A stretch of 64,000 nt of DNA. Source: Enoplosus armatus (lineage: Eukaryota > Chordata > Actinopteri > Centrarchiformes > Enoplosidae). Below are positions 1-13,960 of the stretch, piece by piece. The stretch lies in NCBI RefSeq assembly GCF_043641665.1, contig NC_092196.1, positions 15,249,692 to 15,313,691 of the forward strand, read 5' to 3'. The notes beneath the pieces were generated by a model, which was not told the origin of the DNA, made no database searches, and saw only the letters and a list, made by a program, of their open reading frames with translations. Numbering within the stretch: position 1 is the stretch's first letter; each line of letters begins with the position of its first letter. The position numbers and the translations under genes are program-made.

Positions 1-394
1 TTAAAATATTCTGCAGTAACTGTAGAATGGCCTTCTAGTCCTAGATCCTGTTGGGAATACCCGTTCCATGTGAACTCTGAGCTGCCTTGATATATACCTT
101 CTTCATTTTCCCTCCAGTAATGGTGGACTGGTCTGTATATCTCCTCATAGGATGCTATTGAACATGCAGTATGACCCATTCATAGAGGTTATTGGATTCT
201 CTGGCACAACAAACACCAGAAGGGATAACATGCCCCTTTTCTTGCAGCAAAGCCACTGTGACTTATCTGGGAGAACATTTGTGAAATCTCATTATCTCGT
301 GTTTTGAAATGAGGATCAATAAGCATTTCTGCTTTGTTTTATTCATGTAGGTGGGATGTGAAGATTGACCCGATGTCCCTTTTCCCAAACTTCT

Positions 395-478
395 TTATCT
401 ATCTATATATATACTGTACATGTATATATATACACATTTATATACACATTTATATATATATATTTATATATTTTTTTC
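395..478. repeat. AT-rich microsatellite
   Basis: An interrupted run of TATC, TATA and TACA units ends in a T-rich tract. It is a degenerate simple repeat with no coding meaning, although short frames run through it. Confidence 0.85.
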
Positions 479-1651
479 TTTTTTCTTTTTGTGAATCAAT
501 GCAACACAGGCCAATTGCTGAATCACAAACATCCAACAAATTGATATAACTGCATCCACGTACAATAAAGTTAGGATCCAAAAGGTCAGCTGGAAATGGG
601 ACAAAGCCCAAAGGAGTTCTCTTAAGGGCCAGCAGAATTTAATACACATCCATCACTTTTTATCATCTAATTAGTCCACAGTGTGGCAGCCTGGACAACA
701 TTGGAGGGAAGCAGAATTATTGATCAAGTAAAGAATAGTATCTATCATTTCACCTCAACATCGACACCCCAGCATTTGAAAACAGGGAAGACAATATAGC
801 CGCAGCAAAGTGCGACGAGAATCATGAATGCCATTCAACACAGAGGCCATTTGTTTGTTCTCCTCGGTTAGGCCATCGACTAATGGACTTGTTGTTCGGA
901 CTTCGCAGTGCAACAACTGCTGGTAATAAACACCACAACTAGAGAAAAATAGCCATCTGCATTTAGAATCCTGTGAAATACAGTACTGTAGTTTTCTGAA
1001 AATTACAGGATGTCTAACAGTACATAGGTAACTGCAGAGAAATACTAATATCACTTAGTGAATGTTTTTTTGACCAACTCATAATTTGTATGGATCATAC
1101 TTAAACGTTAAAAGTCTTGTTGATATTTATAACGATTTATTATACAGAAATAAAGGAAATAGATGTAGTAAGAGACATTTCGTTATTCTATGCTACCAAA
1201 TATTTACAGTAGCATTGAGCATTGAGATACAAATGATGATATGGTGTTTTGTTTGGATTGATGGTTATTGTTTTCAGAGTATATGAGTAAAATTATTGAG
1301 TGGGAAAAAAACAACCTTCAGAGATGTGGCTTTTATACCCATCAGTTTCTACATTTATGTTGAAAGCAAAAACAGGTGAAGTCCACCTGAAACCATTTCT
1401 CTGCTCGAATGTAACAATGACATGTATTTTGATGTTGGTCATATTTTTGCCTTATTCATCACTAGTGGGAAATTTGTAAATAGGATCTATGTGTGTGCAT
1501 TTTGCCATAACCTATGGGGGATGCTCCGAAAACAAAAGCAAAAATTGTAAATATTTTCCTGAAGATGAGGCCAAAGATTCCTCCATTTGAATAAACGACT
1601 AAAGTCATAACTGCCTTCTCAAAAGAGGACGTGACATGACAAGACTTACAA

Positions 1652-1909
1652 GCTGTGTCCCAATTCGTAAGCCAACAAAAGTGTAGTCTGGTGGTTCGAA
1701 TATCTCGGCACTATTTGGCTGAGGTGCAATGGATTACTGCACACTGAGGGCCTGCAATGATGTGTCCTCCTTCACCTGAACAAGGCTGCCTTTCTAGGCC
1801 ACATCTGTAGTAGCCTTTGAAATGGGACAGGCCTTGTCGACGCATTATGATGTATTTGGTTTTGGAATGGTGAATTTTGATGGAGGCAGCTCCTAAATTG
1901 GGACACAGC
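1652..1909. mobile_element. MITE with 14-bp terminal inverted repeats
   Basis: The left end GCTGTGTCCCAATT (1652-1665) is the exact reverse complement of the right end AATTGGGACACAGC (1896-1909). The 258-bp interior has no coding capacity. Short elements ending in a TGTCCCAATT-type inverted repeat are common in teleost genomes and are usually treated as non-autonomous DNA transposons. I could not define a clean target-site duplication, so the superfamily (hAT-like is one option) is left open. It is about 6.6 kb upstream of the hs3st4 start codon. Confidence 0.75.
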
Positions 1910-3877
1910 CACAAACATCTCCACTGAGATCTGTAATGTTAGGACAAAACAAATCAATGCTGTCAATCCCAGCATCAATTAGTCATTCTGACAGTTGACC
2001 CTTCTGAGTTGTGCCAGCAAGTTCAGCGATTCAAAAACAGCTTTCTAGCAACAATAATAGGCCAAAGTGACAGATAACTTATCTGGATTCAAACGGCCCA
2101 CTCAGGAATTTTGAGTTTTTGCAGCTATGCAGGAATTACAACAAGAGGACAGTGGACAGTGTAACGATCCAGTGTGAGTGCTGGAATATGTGCAGGTTCT
2201 GCAAAACCGCTCCAAAACTGTATTTATGTAATGCAGGATCAGATAATCTGTCAGGGTATGGATGTTTGTGAAGAACGACTCACACACATCAGGGGAAAAC
2301 ATCTACACACACGTTTTATTAATTTACAAAATGATCTCATCAGCGCAAGTGATTGTTGTTATAAATCACAGTCATGTGAAATTGTACATTGCACAGGAAC
2401 AAGCTTAATGGCAAACTAAATCAATGGCTGTCATGTCCGACAATTAGCCTTAATTTGGTATTACTTTCAGTTTCTCTGTCATCTCATAACTCTGAACAGC
2501 AATCCTAAACATTCAAACCTTTGTTGACTGTGAAGCGGATCACATGTGGGTTCGATTTGGGTTATGTATTTTTGACATGTTAATTTGCTCAGATGTGTGT
2601 CATATTTGTCAAAGCAGAGCATTTTCGTTAAAACAAGAATAATCAGTTATGTGTAAATCCACTCTTTTGCCAAACTCTGCCATTGTTTAAGAGAACCAAA
2701 GCAGTCATTGCACCTTTTTACTCATAAACATAAAATAATGAAAGTTATTTCACTTACAACTTTATTATTTTGGCAAAGCCAACAGGGTGATTACCTCAGC
2801 GTGTTTCTAAATCCAGGGTTGTAGCTTTGAATTATCGGCTCAAAACAGTTAGTACAGAGTGTAACTCTAGTCTGCTTCCATTTTATTCCCATTCCCTCAA
2901 TGCCATTACTCATTACCCACTACATTGTTTACAACAATTCAAATACCCCTGGACATTTGTTGTATAATCAATAACTGCACTTGACCATCATAACCAAAGT
3001 TTGACCAAAAGTCTGTTACAAATCTATTCAGTTAAGACACATCTGTTGGAGCCTGTGTGGGAAAAGGTTACATGAATATTATTATCTTTTGTTCCAATTT
3101 GTCCAGAGCAATGTAAAATACAAAATACTGTATTTATATAGGTACATTTATGGAACACAAAAGCCATTTTAGTCGAGACACTAGGTAGTCACTATCACTT
3201 TTTACTTTACTACTGTAAAGATAAAGGGGTTCCATATTTTTAAAACACTGTAACACCAAAAACTCAATTTTAGCATGTTAGCAAACCTATTTTAGGGCAT
3301 ATGCACAGTTTTTAATTGATTTCATAGCCAAACCATTTATTTCATTGCTTTCGTCCAACACATACAATTCCCCATCAAAATGTACAGTACATATTCAGGC
3401 TGCACAGCTGCAGAGTGGGACATATATTTGCACATCAAGCTTGTGTTAATACATCCCAGGTTTTGTTTATATGAACGGCCCCAGGCTTCAGGTCTCTGGA
3501 TGCATGGAATTCATGTATTTGCTTGGCTTATTTTGTTGTTTAGCTTGCCTTACATATGCATTTACCAGATTTCTGATTATATTTGGTATGCTTTCTGCAG
3601 AGGTTTGTGTGATACTGATCCAAATGTATTTGCCAGGCCCAGAAATAAAGCATGAATCTCACATCTGTCATTGGGCGGCTGAATGTAAAGGTGGTTTGTG
3701 GCAATAAATGTGGCATTCCCGCTTGGTGTTTCCAAAGAAATTCATTCTTTTGTCAGTAGAGTGAGATCCTGCATTAAAATGCCCAAAAATCTTTTTAACG
3801 ATCCTTCTGCTAATGGCCCAATACAGTGCAAGAAATGCTTGTTTTTCCAATGTTCCTGCAGAGGAATTCTTCAAAGT

Positions 3878-3932
3878 AATTCATGAGGAAGATGCCTTCA
3901 AGTATCACTCGAAGGCATTTTCCTCATGAATT
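3878..3932. repeat. Compact inverted repeat (hairpin)
   Basis: The left arm 3878-3899 and right arm 3911-3932 are reverse complements at 21 of 22 positions. The single difference would be a G-U wobble in + strand RNA. The loop is 11 nt. Pairing stops abruptly outside the arms. The fold is very stable for 55 nt, but this is shorter than most animal pre-miRNAs and I do not recognise either arm as a known miRNA. It may be a miRNA-like hairpin, the relic of a small palindromic transposon, or a chance inverted duplication. Confidence 0.8.
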
Positions 3933-5631
3933 TTGTTGTCTTCATTAAATGCAGACAACAAGACTGTAGACTTAAACCATCTCTGCTGTCAGCCCCAGGG
4001 GAACAACAGGGTGTGGCCACGGTACTCGACTTAAATAACACTGAGCACTGTCACTCCGGACGGCTGTACCTGCCAAAACCTCCCCACAATGGCCGTTCGT
4101 CTCAGCTCCACCAGACAGACTCAGACTGTGGCAGAGTTCAGAATCAGGTCATTTCATATTAGAAGACCCAAATCTCAAGGTGGTGCAGCAGCTCCTGAGC
4201 TGTAACTATATTGAGAAAGTGCCAGAGGCTGGGTGTATTTTGCGTTGACAGCAGGAACTTCATGTTTGGTGCTTCTTAAAAAGACAATTAGATAGACAGA
4301 CTTTTTTTTTTTTTTTTTACATAAAACAGTCTCCAGAGTCTTTCGTGTTACATCTTGCGATGTTGAATCAGACACTGAAGGAGCTCTGTCACCGCATTGG
4401 TTCACCATAGAAGCGATTGCAGGTGTTGCATAAGATGCAGTTTAGTCCTTAACCTCGTCTGTGCTAACTGCCTCCAGGCTGTCCAGCCTGCATCCCCAGC
4501 GCACCACCACAAAGAGCAAAGCACTGACCACCAATAATGGGTGTAGAGCTGTCTGGCATAGATTTAAAAAGCTAGAAGCCATGAAGAACTCTCATTATCT
4601 GTACCCGAAGTTATGTAAGATACCTCTTATATTGTTATTAAGAATATGTTGTTTTCATATTGTCTATTCAGCTGTTGTTCCAATGAATACTGTGGAGTGA
4701 ATTTGTCTTGTATTTTTAATATAGAAACATTCAAACAGGGCAAAAACAACAGCATTGAGTGCATTAAACAATGTGGACCAGATGTGTCATATGTGTCATA
4801 TGATACACATGTGCTGCACTAGACTCCTCTAAAGACTATGAGATGATACAAATGAGATGAATCATTTTGTATTAACTGTAAGTGGATATTGTCAGGATTG
4901 AAAATCATAATCGCAGTGAAACGGCAGACACATTGAATAGCTGAGACACATTTTTAATTCCAGGTATAAATGTAATATGGATAATTCATATCTGAATACA
5001 ATCTAGACATGAGGTGAATGTTAATGCGAGCTGCAAAGAGGGCCACTGTGCTTTGTGTGGCTCACAGTCTCATCGTGATTAACACTGAGTGTGTGCTAGT
5101 AGATTGTGACTAGTGGCTAGCTTGTGCCATATTTACATGGAACAAGGAGATGAGGGAGACATTTCTAACCTCCTGGAGTGAGTAAATGACTGTTGGTGGA
5201 CTTGAAGTAGCAAACGGGGATGTTTTATAACCTTTAGCGTCAATCCTGTTAAGACCTGTTGCCTGTACTGAAGGTAGGAAATGCTCATTTGATATTGGCT
5301 TTTTGACACAACCAGTAAATTCTCTTCTTACCAAAGCAGCTGCTTGGACTTAAACTAAACTTCAAAACTCAATGTTTCCTGAGTGAATGCTTGTTTGTAA
5401 ATGCAAATAGACACAATCTGAGCTCTCAGCTTCCACGGGGACAGACAATGTCTGAGCGATTTATGAATGGCTCAGATAACAGACACAACAAAGGGAAGAT
5501 AAAACGGGTCAATTTATTTTCTCTCGTGCTCTGATAATAATTTATCATCAGCATTGAGTGGTGGCAGCCATCTTAATACCACTTCACTTGTGTTGTTAAC
5601 ACTGAAACGTTCTGCTGAAACTGCTCCACAG

Positions 5632-5785
5632 CCAGAGTGTCTGAGCATGCTCAGAAATCTCTGACGGGGTGACTCTTAGACTCTTAGGTAGGGAGTCTGA
5701 TAACAGTGGGAATTTACGAACAGGGCAGTCCGTGTTAGAGAGCTCTCTGTTTCTCCGAGTGGCAATTTACGAATACAACAATTTC
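5632..5785. repeat. Possible fragment of a non-autonomous DNA transposon
   Basis: The motif AATTTACGAA occurs twice about 55 bp apart (near 5711 and 5765), beside GAGTGTCTGAG-type sequence. These motifs recall a hAT-like non-autonomous family of fishes whose copies carry repeated AATTTACGAAC segments. No terminal repeats could be defined, so this is a weak call based on recognition only. Confidence 0.35.
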
Positions 5786-6307
5786 AACAAACCCATTGAG
5801 CTCTCCTACGCTCTCTTGACTGCCAAACACCCAGTAACCATTGTGCTCCAAACACTTGTCCACGCTTTCCTCCCCCTCACCCAATCACCTGCATTGCTTA
5901 TGTTTGCCAATAACTTGATATTTCATATTGGTTGGGACATCAAATTTCATCTAAAATCCGAATTGAGAAAAATATGATCAATTGAGTCATGCAATAGCGT
6001 TTTGGATCAAGTTTCTACCAAAGAAACTGACAAGTAGTGATGCTGTTCATTAGACATCTGCATCTCCGGGGGAAAGATAACTCATATTTGGCCATAAAAT
6101 TATGAGTTACTGACTTGGTTTGTTTATTGTTATTTATTATTTGTGACTAAGAAAAAGCACCGCTACAAAAAAACGTCATACGTCAGAGCAACACGCATGG
6201 TTATTTGAGAAAAATTCATTTCAGTAGGCCTTTTGACCTACAATATCTGATTTGTTTTTGGTCACTTGGGGTCAGTTATTGACACATCATCACCTTTGAA
6301 ATTGAAA

Positions 6308-6675
6308 TGGCAAACTTGTTAGCGAACATTTGCTTATTTACATATCAGCAGTTACCGAGCAACGTTAGCATTCATTTGGAGTCGTCTTTCTGACCACCTG
6401 GACAATGTTACTCTCTTTTAGCTCAGTTTTTGGTCTCCACCAACTCCTGAGGGAAATATCTGACTCTTTAGCTGCTAAATGCTCCACTGTGTTCGCCAGT
6501 TAGTCGCTAACTGCGCGCATTTGGCGCTGAGGAAGTGTACAGTTGGTTTTTAGACAGCAAGTAAAGTTGTGTGCCGACAGCTAAATGGTGAGCTGAAACT
6601 CACTATAAAGCTCCGTAAAGCCGAGGGGAGCTGAAGAGTGTGGTGATAATTATCTGTAGGTTCATCATGTGTGAC
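6308..6675. repeat. Dispersed percomorph repeat, unclassified
   Basis: The segment contains a series of phrases I recognise from a very common interspersed repeat of percomorph fishes. They include GGAGTCGTCTTTCTGACCAC (near 6379), TGGTCTCCACCAACTCCTGA (near 6431), a run ending in GCTGCTAAATGCTCCACTGT (near 6472) and GTGGTGATAATTATCTGTAG (near 6640). There is no coding potential. It is probably a decayed MITE-like element. It ends about 1 kb upstream of the hs3st4 leader. Confidence 0.65.
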
Positions 6676-7939
6676 CCTTTCACACTGTCACATTGTCATT
6701 TCATACATTGTGATTATAAAAATATTGATAGCACCTGCAGTAGCTATATTTCCATTGGGTTCAAAGACCTTTGTGTTAGGAAAGTCAGCAATATGAAACT
6801 GGTGGCTCTCATTGGATGACATAGATTTTCTGTTTGGGTGAAAATGCACTGGCTGAATGCAAAAGAGCTGCCTCTCTATGCTGTTGTCCTTTAGTAACAC
6901 TGCAACACTCTATAAGAAAATGACTTTGTGTCACCCCTGGTTTGCATGGAGCCGGCTACAGGCAGTTAGAGGAGATAAATTTGGTCAAGCAACGTAAACA
7001 TATGAATATTTTCTACATTTCAAAACAGAACTGTATTTATAACAGCGGCTTGTTCTTCTGAGAGCCTGGCATTGCAAATTATTTGGGACCCAGTACTTAG
7101 TGTGACGCCGGCTCTCCTGGTGTGTTGGAGGTGTGTGATGAATGAGATTCTCTAATACAGGGAGACATTTCAGTGGCGTGCAATTTTAAATCCTCATATT
7201 GCGGCAACAAAGTGTACAAGTTAAGGTCTAGTGAATATTCTCATCAGTAATTATAGTCTGCAGCCATGTATAATACATTCAGTGTATTATACGCCTAAGG
7301 AGCACCCCCGTCCTCAGCATAATGCAGAACACAGGATTGTTTTCTGCATGTGCTCTCTTGCATTTAGAAATATGTAAAGGAGAACTACACCCTTCATGAC
7401 TCATTATTTTTATTCAAAACACAGTGTTGCTCATTATCCAGTTTGATTCATGTAACCTGCTTTTATAATTATCAGGATAAGTTTGTTTTCCGGTCTTTTT
7501 GTCTTTGTAAATGAACGTATGCGATGCTCCACAGAAAACCAGCAGGGTGCAGACATGAGCTTCCTCTAAAATGTAATCTCTATCAAAATAATCTTTCTGA
7601 GATGGAGTTTTATAGTGAACTTTATCCAGTATAAAACAATTCACGATGTAATAAGCTCTCACAGATCCCAGCACCGTGATCCCCATCTCTGCAAGCAGGC
7701 GCGTGAATGAGGAGAAGCAGCTTTCCACGCGACTATTTCAGATAAGGACATCTGACGTTCAGAGCCCTACTTGTGCACGGAGAGAGGAAAAAGTGGGTGT
7801 ACACACTAGTTGTGCTGTGTGGCTCTACGGTGCTTCAGTTCAGATGAGCTCACCCAGCCGATGCACGCGTCGCAGGATCCTACCAATCTGAGAAGGCGCG
7901 AGGAGGCGAGCAGCAGCAGCCTGGCGGCGGGAAGAGTGG

Positions 7940-8047
7940 ATGGTTTCTACTACACAGAGGAATCAGAGAGAGCCTGAAGGACTGTGCGCCCATTCGCCTC
8001 TCGTTGAAAAGACTCAGTGGATCTGCAGGCTGCCTGGACGGATGTGA
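7940..8047 (+). other. Upstream ORF 1 in hs3st4 leader (35 codons)
   Basis: ATG at 7940 opens a 35-codon frame closed by TGA at 8045-8047. Its last codon before the stop is another ATG, so 8042-8047 is itself a start-stop pair (ATGTGA). The context is poor (T at -3), so leaky scanning is expected. It matters only if transcription begins upstream of 7940. Confidence 0.4.
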
Positions 8048-8168
8048 TCCACTCTTGTATCGCAGACTGGACTTCGGGCTGAGGACAAGAAACCTACTTT
8101 AAACACTCTGCTGTTCATTTTCTTTCTCTCCTTTTTTTTTGTTGTTTTGTTTTTGTGGTCTTTATAAG

Positions 8169-8273
8169 ATGCCAGGATTTCCTTCATCATACTCTGTCCA
8201 GTTCAAGCCAGGCTGCTCATTTGGAAGGACGCCAGACCTCCAGCCTCTCAAATCTGCAAGTTCAGTCCAATAA
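8169..8273 (+). other. Upstream ORF 2 in hs3st4 leader (34 codons)
   Basis: ATG at 8169 has A at -3, a fair initiation context, and the frame closes at TAA 8271-8273, well before the main start. It could lower translation of hs3st4 or force reinitiation. The encoded peptide resembles nothing I know, so any effect would be through the act of translation. Confidence 0.45.
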
Positions 8274-8453
8274 ATTGTGACATTGTCTGTCAGCCTTGGA
8301 ATAAGAAATCGATACTCAAGAAAAGGGACGCGATATTCTTCCAGAATTTCAACGATCTGTTTCCCGGCTATCCTTATAAATATGCGGTTTGCTTGGATAC
8401 CGTTGGTTTGGTCCAGCTTCACGCTTTTTTAGCTGGAGCAGCGCTGATAGTGA

Positions 8454-9142
<689 letters not shown>

Positions 9143-12100
9143 TGCCGTTTCAGTCTTTAATAGTCTGTTTACTGTTGCACTGTGTTTACTGTGTTTTACA
9201 GTTCTCAACGCGTGTTTGCAGCTTCAGAGCCACTGCTCTTCATTCATTTGTGGGATGTAAGAAAATCTATTTGCGAGAGACTTCAAACCTGCTCAGGAGA
9301 GCTGATCAATCACAGTGAATATCATGTCTGCCTACTTGTTTCTAGCTGTATTGCTGCCTGGTGATGCAAACTTTTCAGTCTCTGCACTTCCAGCCACTTT
9401 ATCACAAGATCATTTTTGCTTCTGATAAAAACAAACTCAGCCTTTCTCTGTTCACTGTGGATGGGATTATGTGGATCTCACTCAGGCAAGTTTCAAGTCT
9501 CTGCACGTTGATTTTTATTTTGCCTTTAGTGACACAAACGAAAAGCACTGGCTGCTGAAAGTACATTCAAACATCCTGAACAGCAGCTTTGAAAAGTGGT
9601 TAGTAATGCACACATGATTTGTAGAAACTGGTTATGGTCCTTTAACAGGCTGAAACAGTAACTGAATGAAGTCTATAATCTTGTGTTGAGAGTCTTATTG
9701 GCAGAGTATACAACTGCGTATGGACCTAGTAGTTGAACAGTTTTCACCTCTGAATCATAAGGTGTGTATTCTTATATACATTGAACCCCATTTGAAGATC
9801 CACTGTGGTTTTAAACAGCAGGTCTCTCTGTCTTATATCAAGAGATGTTCTGTCACAAAGTTAGTTAGACCTTAAACAGGGATACGAAATATTTGCAGAC
9901 ACATAGTGGCACGCAAACACACACAGAAGTCACTGTGCAGTTTATTTTAACGTCTGATTCTTTTGTTCTTTAGTCTCAAAAGAAAATGTTTTAGTATTTT
10001 GACAGTGATTGTGTGCTTCGTGTTGGTTCCTGTATCCACTAGTGAAAATGAAATACACAACACACAGTGAGACAATAATCACATGATGCTCATATCAGAT
10101 ATTTCATTTAAAGTTGGTCATTTCTATATTTGCCAAATTGGCTTATTATTCAGTTCCTTATCCCTCAGTTTTAGTTTCCCTCACAGTCTCATACACACAT
10201 GCACAGTCATGCTCACAGATGAAAACAGAGGGAGGGAGTTCTTTTAGAGGGCACATTTTTATGTGATACATCTTGAACTGCATATCACATATAATATGTT
10301 GTAGTAAGTATTTAAAGAGGAGGTCTTTTTTTCCCCCATGGCGTTTACCCAAAGTATTCTCTCCTTCACTGAACATTCAACCCATCAATTACCAGAGCAC
10401 CTCCTGTATTTCAATTGCATATAATCTATCTAAGTGCTGTATTTTCTGAAACACCTTCTCATAGGAGCGTGAAATGTTTACATCACCTCTCGTGTGTGTG
10501 TGTGATGGTTGACATTCACTTTGAGCCCAGGTTTATTAGCCAGAGAAGAACCTGTTTATCATTGCCGTGTTTACGGGAGGAAAAATCAATTTGAGGGTTC
10601 GTTCATGGTCAGTTGGTCATGGCTCAGTTAGACGTTGTTCTCACATTATGATGTTTGACCAGGGGAATTCAAGACTTTCTAATGGAGTCAATGAGCTGAT
10701 GAGAACGACGCTGACTCAAGGTCCCTTCTGTTTCTCCGTAGAACCGGATCTGTTACGCTGGTGTTTGGGTTTGCGGAGCATCTGCTTTCATCTTGCTGCA
10801 TAGACATGGGAGCTCTCGGCTGTTCATTTAGCCTGTGTTAATGCAAGCTGTTTCATTACGCTCACGCTGAAAGGCTCATTGGACAGGAGGATGACATGCT
10901 TACATAAACAATAATACGTGTGGCTCGTGTGTTTTAGGGCCCCTAAGCCAAACAAATCCCTAAAGCAGCCTTCATTTTATTGTCCTGTGTAGAACGATCA
11001 CCTCAGAATGGTGCGTTCAGGAGGGAAAAACATATACAGGCAGCAATGGGTGCAGCAATGGGTGCAGCCATTTAAAGTTGGTGGTTAAACAGTTAAAAGT
11101 AATCATGAGTTGAGCCACTATATCAGACACCAGACACTGATATAAAAATTCATTCAGACCACGTTTGTTTGTTTGTTTGTTTCTAAATGATGTATTATAC
11201 TGCATCTCTCTTCTCTGTATGTGATGCTCTGGCTAATGTGCACTTAATGGAAGTGAAATTATGATCAGTTACAGATGTTTGCAACCATTTGACTTTGGTG
11301 TGTTTGGATGAGACTAGTAATCTCAATAAAATGTGATTCATAAATTTGGTTCTGTCTTAGTAACACCTGCTCCACGTTTTGATGGATATGGTACACAAAC
11401 TACGGGGAATGTTATCCAAAGGCATCTTACATGTACTTGAATGCTCCTTCAGTCTGTTCTCATCACAGTGAATCAAATCTGTGTGTTATTGAACTAGAAG
11501 TGTGTATTGACCGGTGATATTTGTCTTTACAGTTTATCCTATACATATTCAGGTTTAGTGAGTTTCAGGAAGAATTGGGATTGTGTTTCTCTCTTACTTT
11601 GTGTGATGCTCTGGAAGAAAGGAAACACGATGAAGGGAAGTTTCATTGAGTTTTGAGCTGTGAATTAAAGAACCTGCCATGAAGTGAGAATATACAGTGT
11701 GGGTTCATTCAGGCTCGCCTGGAGCCCTTTCCACTGCAGCACTGTGTGGTTCACTAAAGGTCAGTTGGTTTGTTGGGTAGTAGGGTTAGTCCACTTGAAT
11801 AAGCCTGTAGATCAGTAGAGAGACTTTGATGTTAAATTAATTTGTGAACACACTGGAAACATGTGTTTATGCCACTTTTCAGTTGAATCTTGAACATTTA
11901 GTGTACACCTTTCTGCTCCAGAAACCTCATTAAGAGAAATGCACCTCTCTGTCCAGGAGTTGTACAGTTGTCATTTTTCTATGGCATTGGCATATCAGCC
12001 GTATCATAAAGAATCAGCTCCTCTAAGGATGTTGTCATTCTCCTGGTAAACATGGTCAAACGTCAGTGACAGTGGAAGAAAAAAGGAAGTATGTGCTCTG

Positions 12101-13921
12101 TTATGTCGGCAGCAGCAGCGCGTCCTCCTATTCTACAACCGCCAGGCTCTCGCTGGAGTAAATACAGGCAACTACTTGTCAGTTTATAGTGTGTAAAGGT
12201 TGTACGTTTATTATATAGGGGATTATTTCTCCATACGAGGAAATGGACCCATTATTGACATAGTTGGCAACTGGGGGAATTTAGCAAAGTGAGAAAAAGT
12301 AACTAAGAACTAATAAGATTAAGATACTAAGCAGGAAGTTCATCATATATAATCAGAGTACAGACTCAGAGTATGGACGTGGAAGGAAAACAATGCTTTC
12401 TTGTATTTTTATGTTGTATTTATATGTATATAGAGTTCCATGTCCATAACAAAATCTGCACAAATCCAGCAGACATCTAATATTCACATCAGGTCTCCAA
12501 GTTATTGTGAGTCTGGTATGAGCCTCCATAGACGGGCCCAGATTGGTGATTGGTGTTGCTTTCCTGTTTTTAGCACTCTTGGACAGTTTCTCCAGTGTGT
12601 TTTGGGCTTACTTGAACAAGCAATTAGCAATGTAGTGCCATCATTACCGTACACAGAGGACTTTCAACAGCCAATTGGCGCTTCTAATGTTGCCTCTATT
12701 TCGGAGAAAAGAGGATGAGCCACCACCGCGAGGATTTAACTTATCTGTTGTCTTGAGCATGCCTCAACCTGGTGCAAACGCCCATCCTGGAATAGGAAAC
12801 GTTTGATGCATGATGAGCAATACAGCAAATGTTACTCCAGCTCAGTTGCCAGTGTTCATATACTTTAGTGGAAAGATAATGTGCCTCATAAATTGTGCTA
12901 AAGATTGTCATTGATTATCGATCATACGTGAAGATTTATGCCTGCTGTGGGTCAGCATTCTCAGCAGGAATCCACACCAGTTAGTGACCGGACTAATGAG
13001 GGCTTATTAGTGAGGCTGACTGCTTGGTATTTTCTGCATTTTTGCAAAATGTCAAACAAATAGCGTTTACATTAGTGTTAACAAATAGGGTGTGAAAGGA
13101 GCAACTGCCAGAGCGAGAACCTAGAAAGAACAAAAAATATTGCTGTGTATTATAATAATTATTTGAGACAGATAGAAAAACATGGCATGATCACGTACAG
13201 TGGAACCTTGTTGACAGAGCAGTTCTTTTTCTGATTTAAAAACAGTTACACGATTACATTGCAAAATAGGAAAATAGGAAAATTTCAAGCAATTTAACAT
13301 TCGACTTAACTTGCAGATTAACAGTGGCAGTATCGGCCTTCCACATTGTAAAAAATAACACCATTTTGAAAAGCGTCAGATTGTCTGTTTCAGATTAATT
13401 CCAGTTGAAAAGCATGTGTGACCTGGTCAAATAATACAGCGGGAGGCATGAGGTTTCTCATCTGCTGAGGCTCAATGGAATTCTGCTCTGCATTGATGTG
13501 TGAACTGGACAGTCAGCAAGGTGTAAGTCTTTTCACATGGAGTAAGAAAGGCTTTCTTCACACTGAAAGACTCTTGTATGGAGCAATTGTGCTGAGAAAT
13601 AGTGGAATTATGTAATTCTAAATGTTGAAGCTTGGATGTGTCCTCAGACATCTCTGTACTTTATGAGCAAAAGCTAATGTTCAAGGTAATGAAAAGTGCA
13701 TTTCATACTTTATATGTTGGTGTTCTAACTTTAGGCTTTGGGATGATCAGTATCTGTGTCTGCCGGAGGTGCAAAGTTGAACTGATACTTATCGAAAAAT
13801 CGATACAAGAGTGAGAGATACAGCTACATACAGAACCAAATTCTGTGTGCAATTCATAGATATGAATGAGAAACACTGATCTGAAAAATTCAAGTAACTC
13901 TGTCTCTGTGTCCTTGTGCTT

Positions 13922-13924
<3 letters not shown>
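9143..13924. other. Intronic stretch without recognised features
   Basis: Unique-looking AT-rich sequence. I see only minor simple repeats: (GTTT)5 at 11163-11182 and a 12-bp unit repeated a little over twice at 11041-11067. The short frames have no family signature. Confidence 0.6.

Positions 13925-13958
<34 letters not shown>
13925..13958. repeat. (GT)17 microsatellite
   Basis: An uninterrupted GT dinucleotide array of 34 bp. Likely polymorphic. Confidence 0.97.

Positions 13959-13960
<2 letters not shown>

Larger units (their letters stand above)
1..7629. other. Upstream intergenic region
   Basis: No protein-coding gene is recognisable here on either strand. All open frames are short, have no family signature and sit in AT-rich sequence. 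It contains an AT microsatellite near 395, a MITE at 1652-1909, a hairpin at 3878-3932, a probable repeat fragment near 5.7 kb and a dispersed fish repeat at about 6308-6675. The remainder appears to be unique noncoding DNA. A distal noncoding first exon of the downstream gene or an antisense RNA could lie here but would not be visible without transcript data. Confidence 0.7.

Noticed and set aside
1689..1702. tRNA-like B-box (GGTTCGAAT) suggesting a tRNA or SINE
   Set aside because: It has no A-box at the right distance and no cloverleaf, and it lies inside the MITE at 1652-1909.
4781..4815. CATATG/ACACAT palindromic cluster
   Set aside because: The apparent symmetry breaks on alignment (offset by two bases), leaving only short chance matches.
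7414..7728. 104-codon minus-strand frame upstream of hs3st4
   Set aside because: It begins at GTG, matches no family I know and overlaps the putative promoter. A divergent noncoding RNA is possible, but a protein is not supported.
8162..8422. 86-codon minus-strand frame in the leader
   Set aside because: No recognisable domain, and it lies antisense to the 5' leader.
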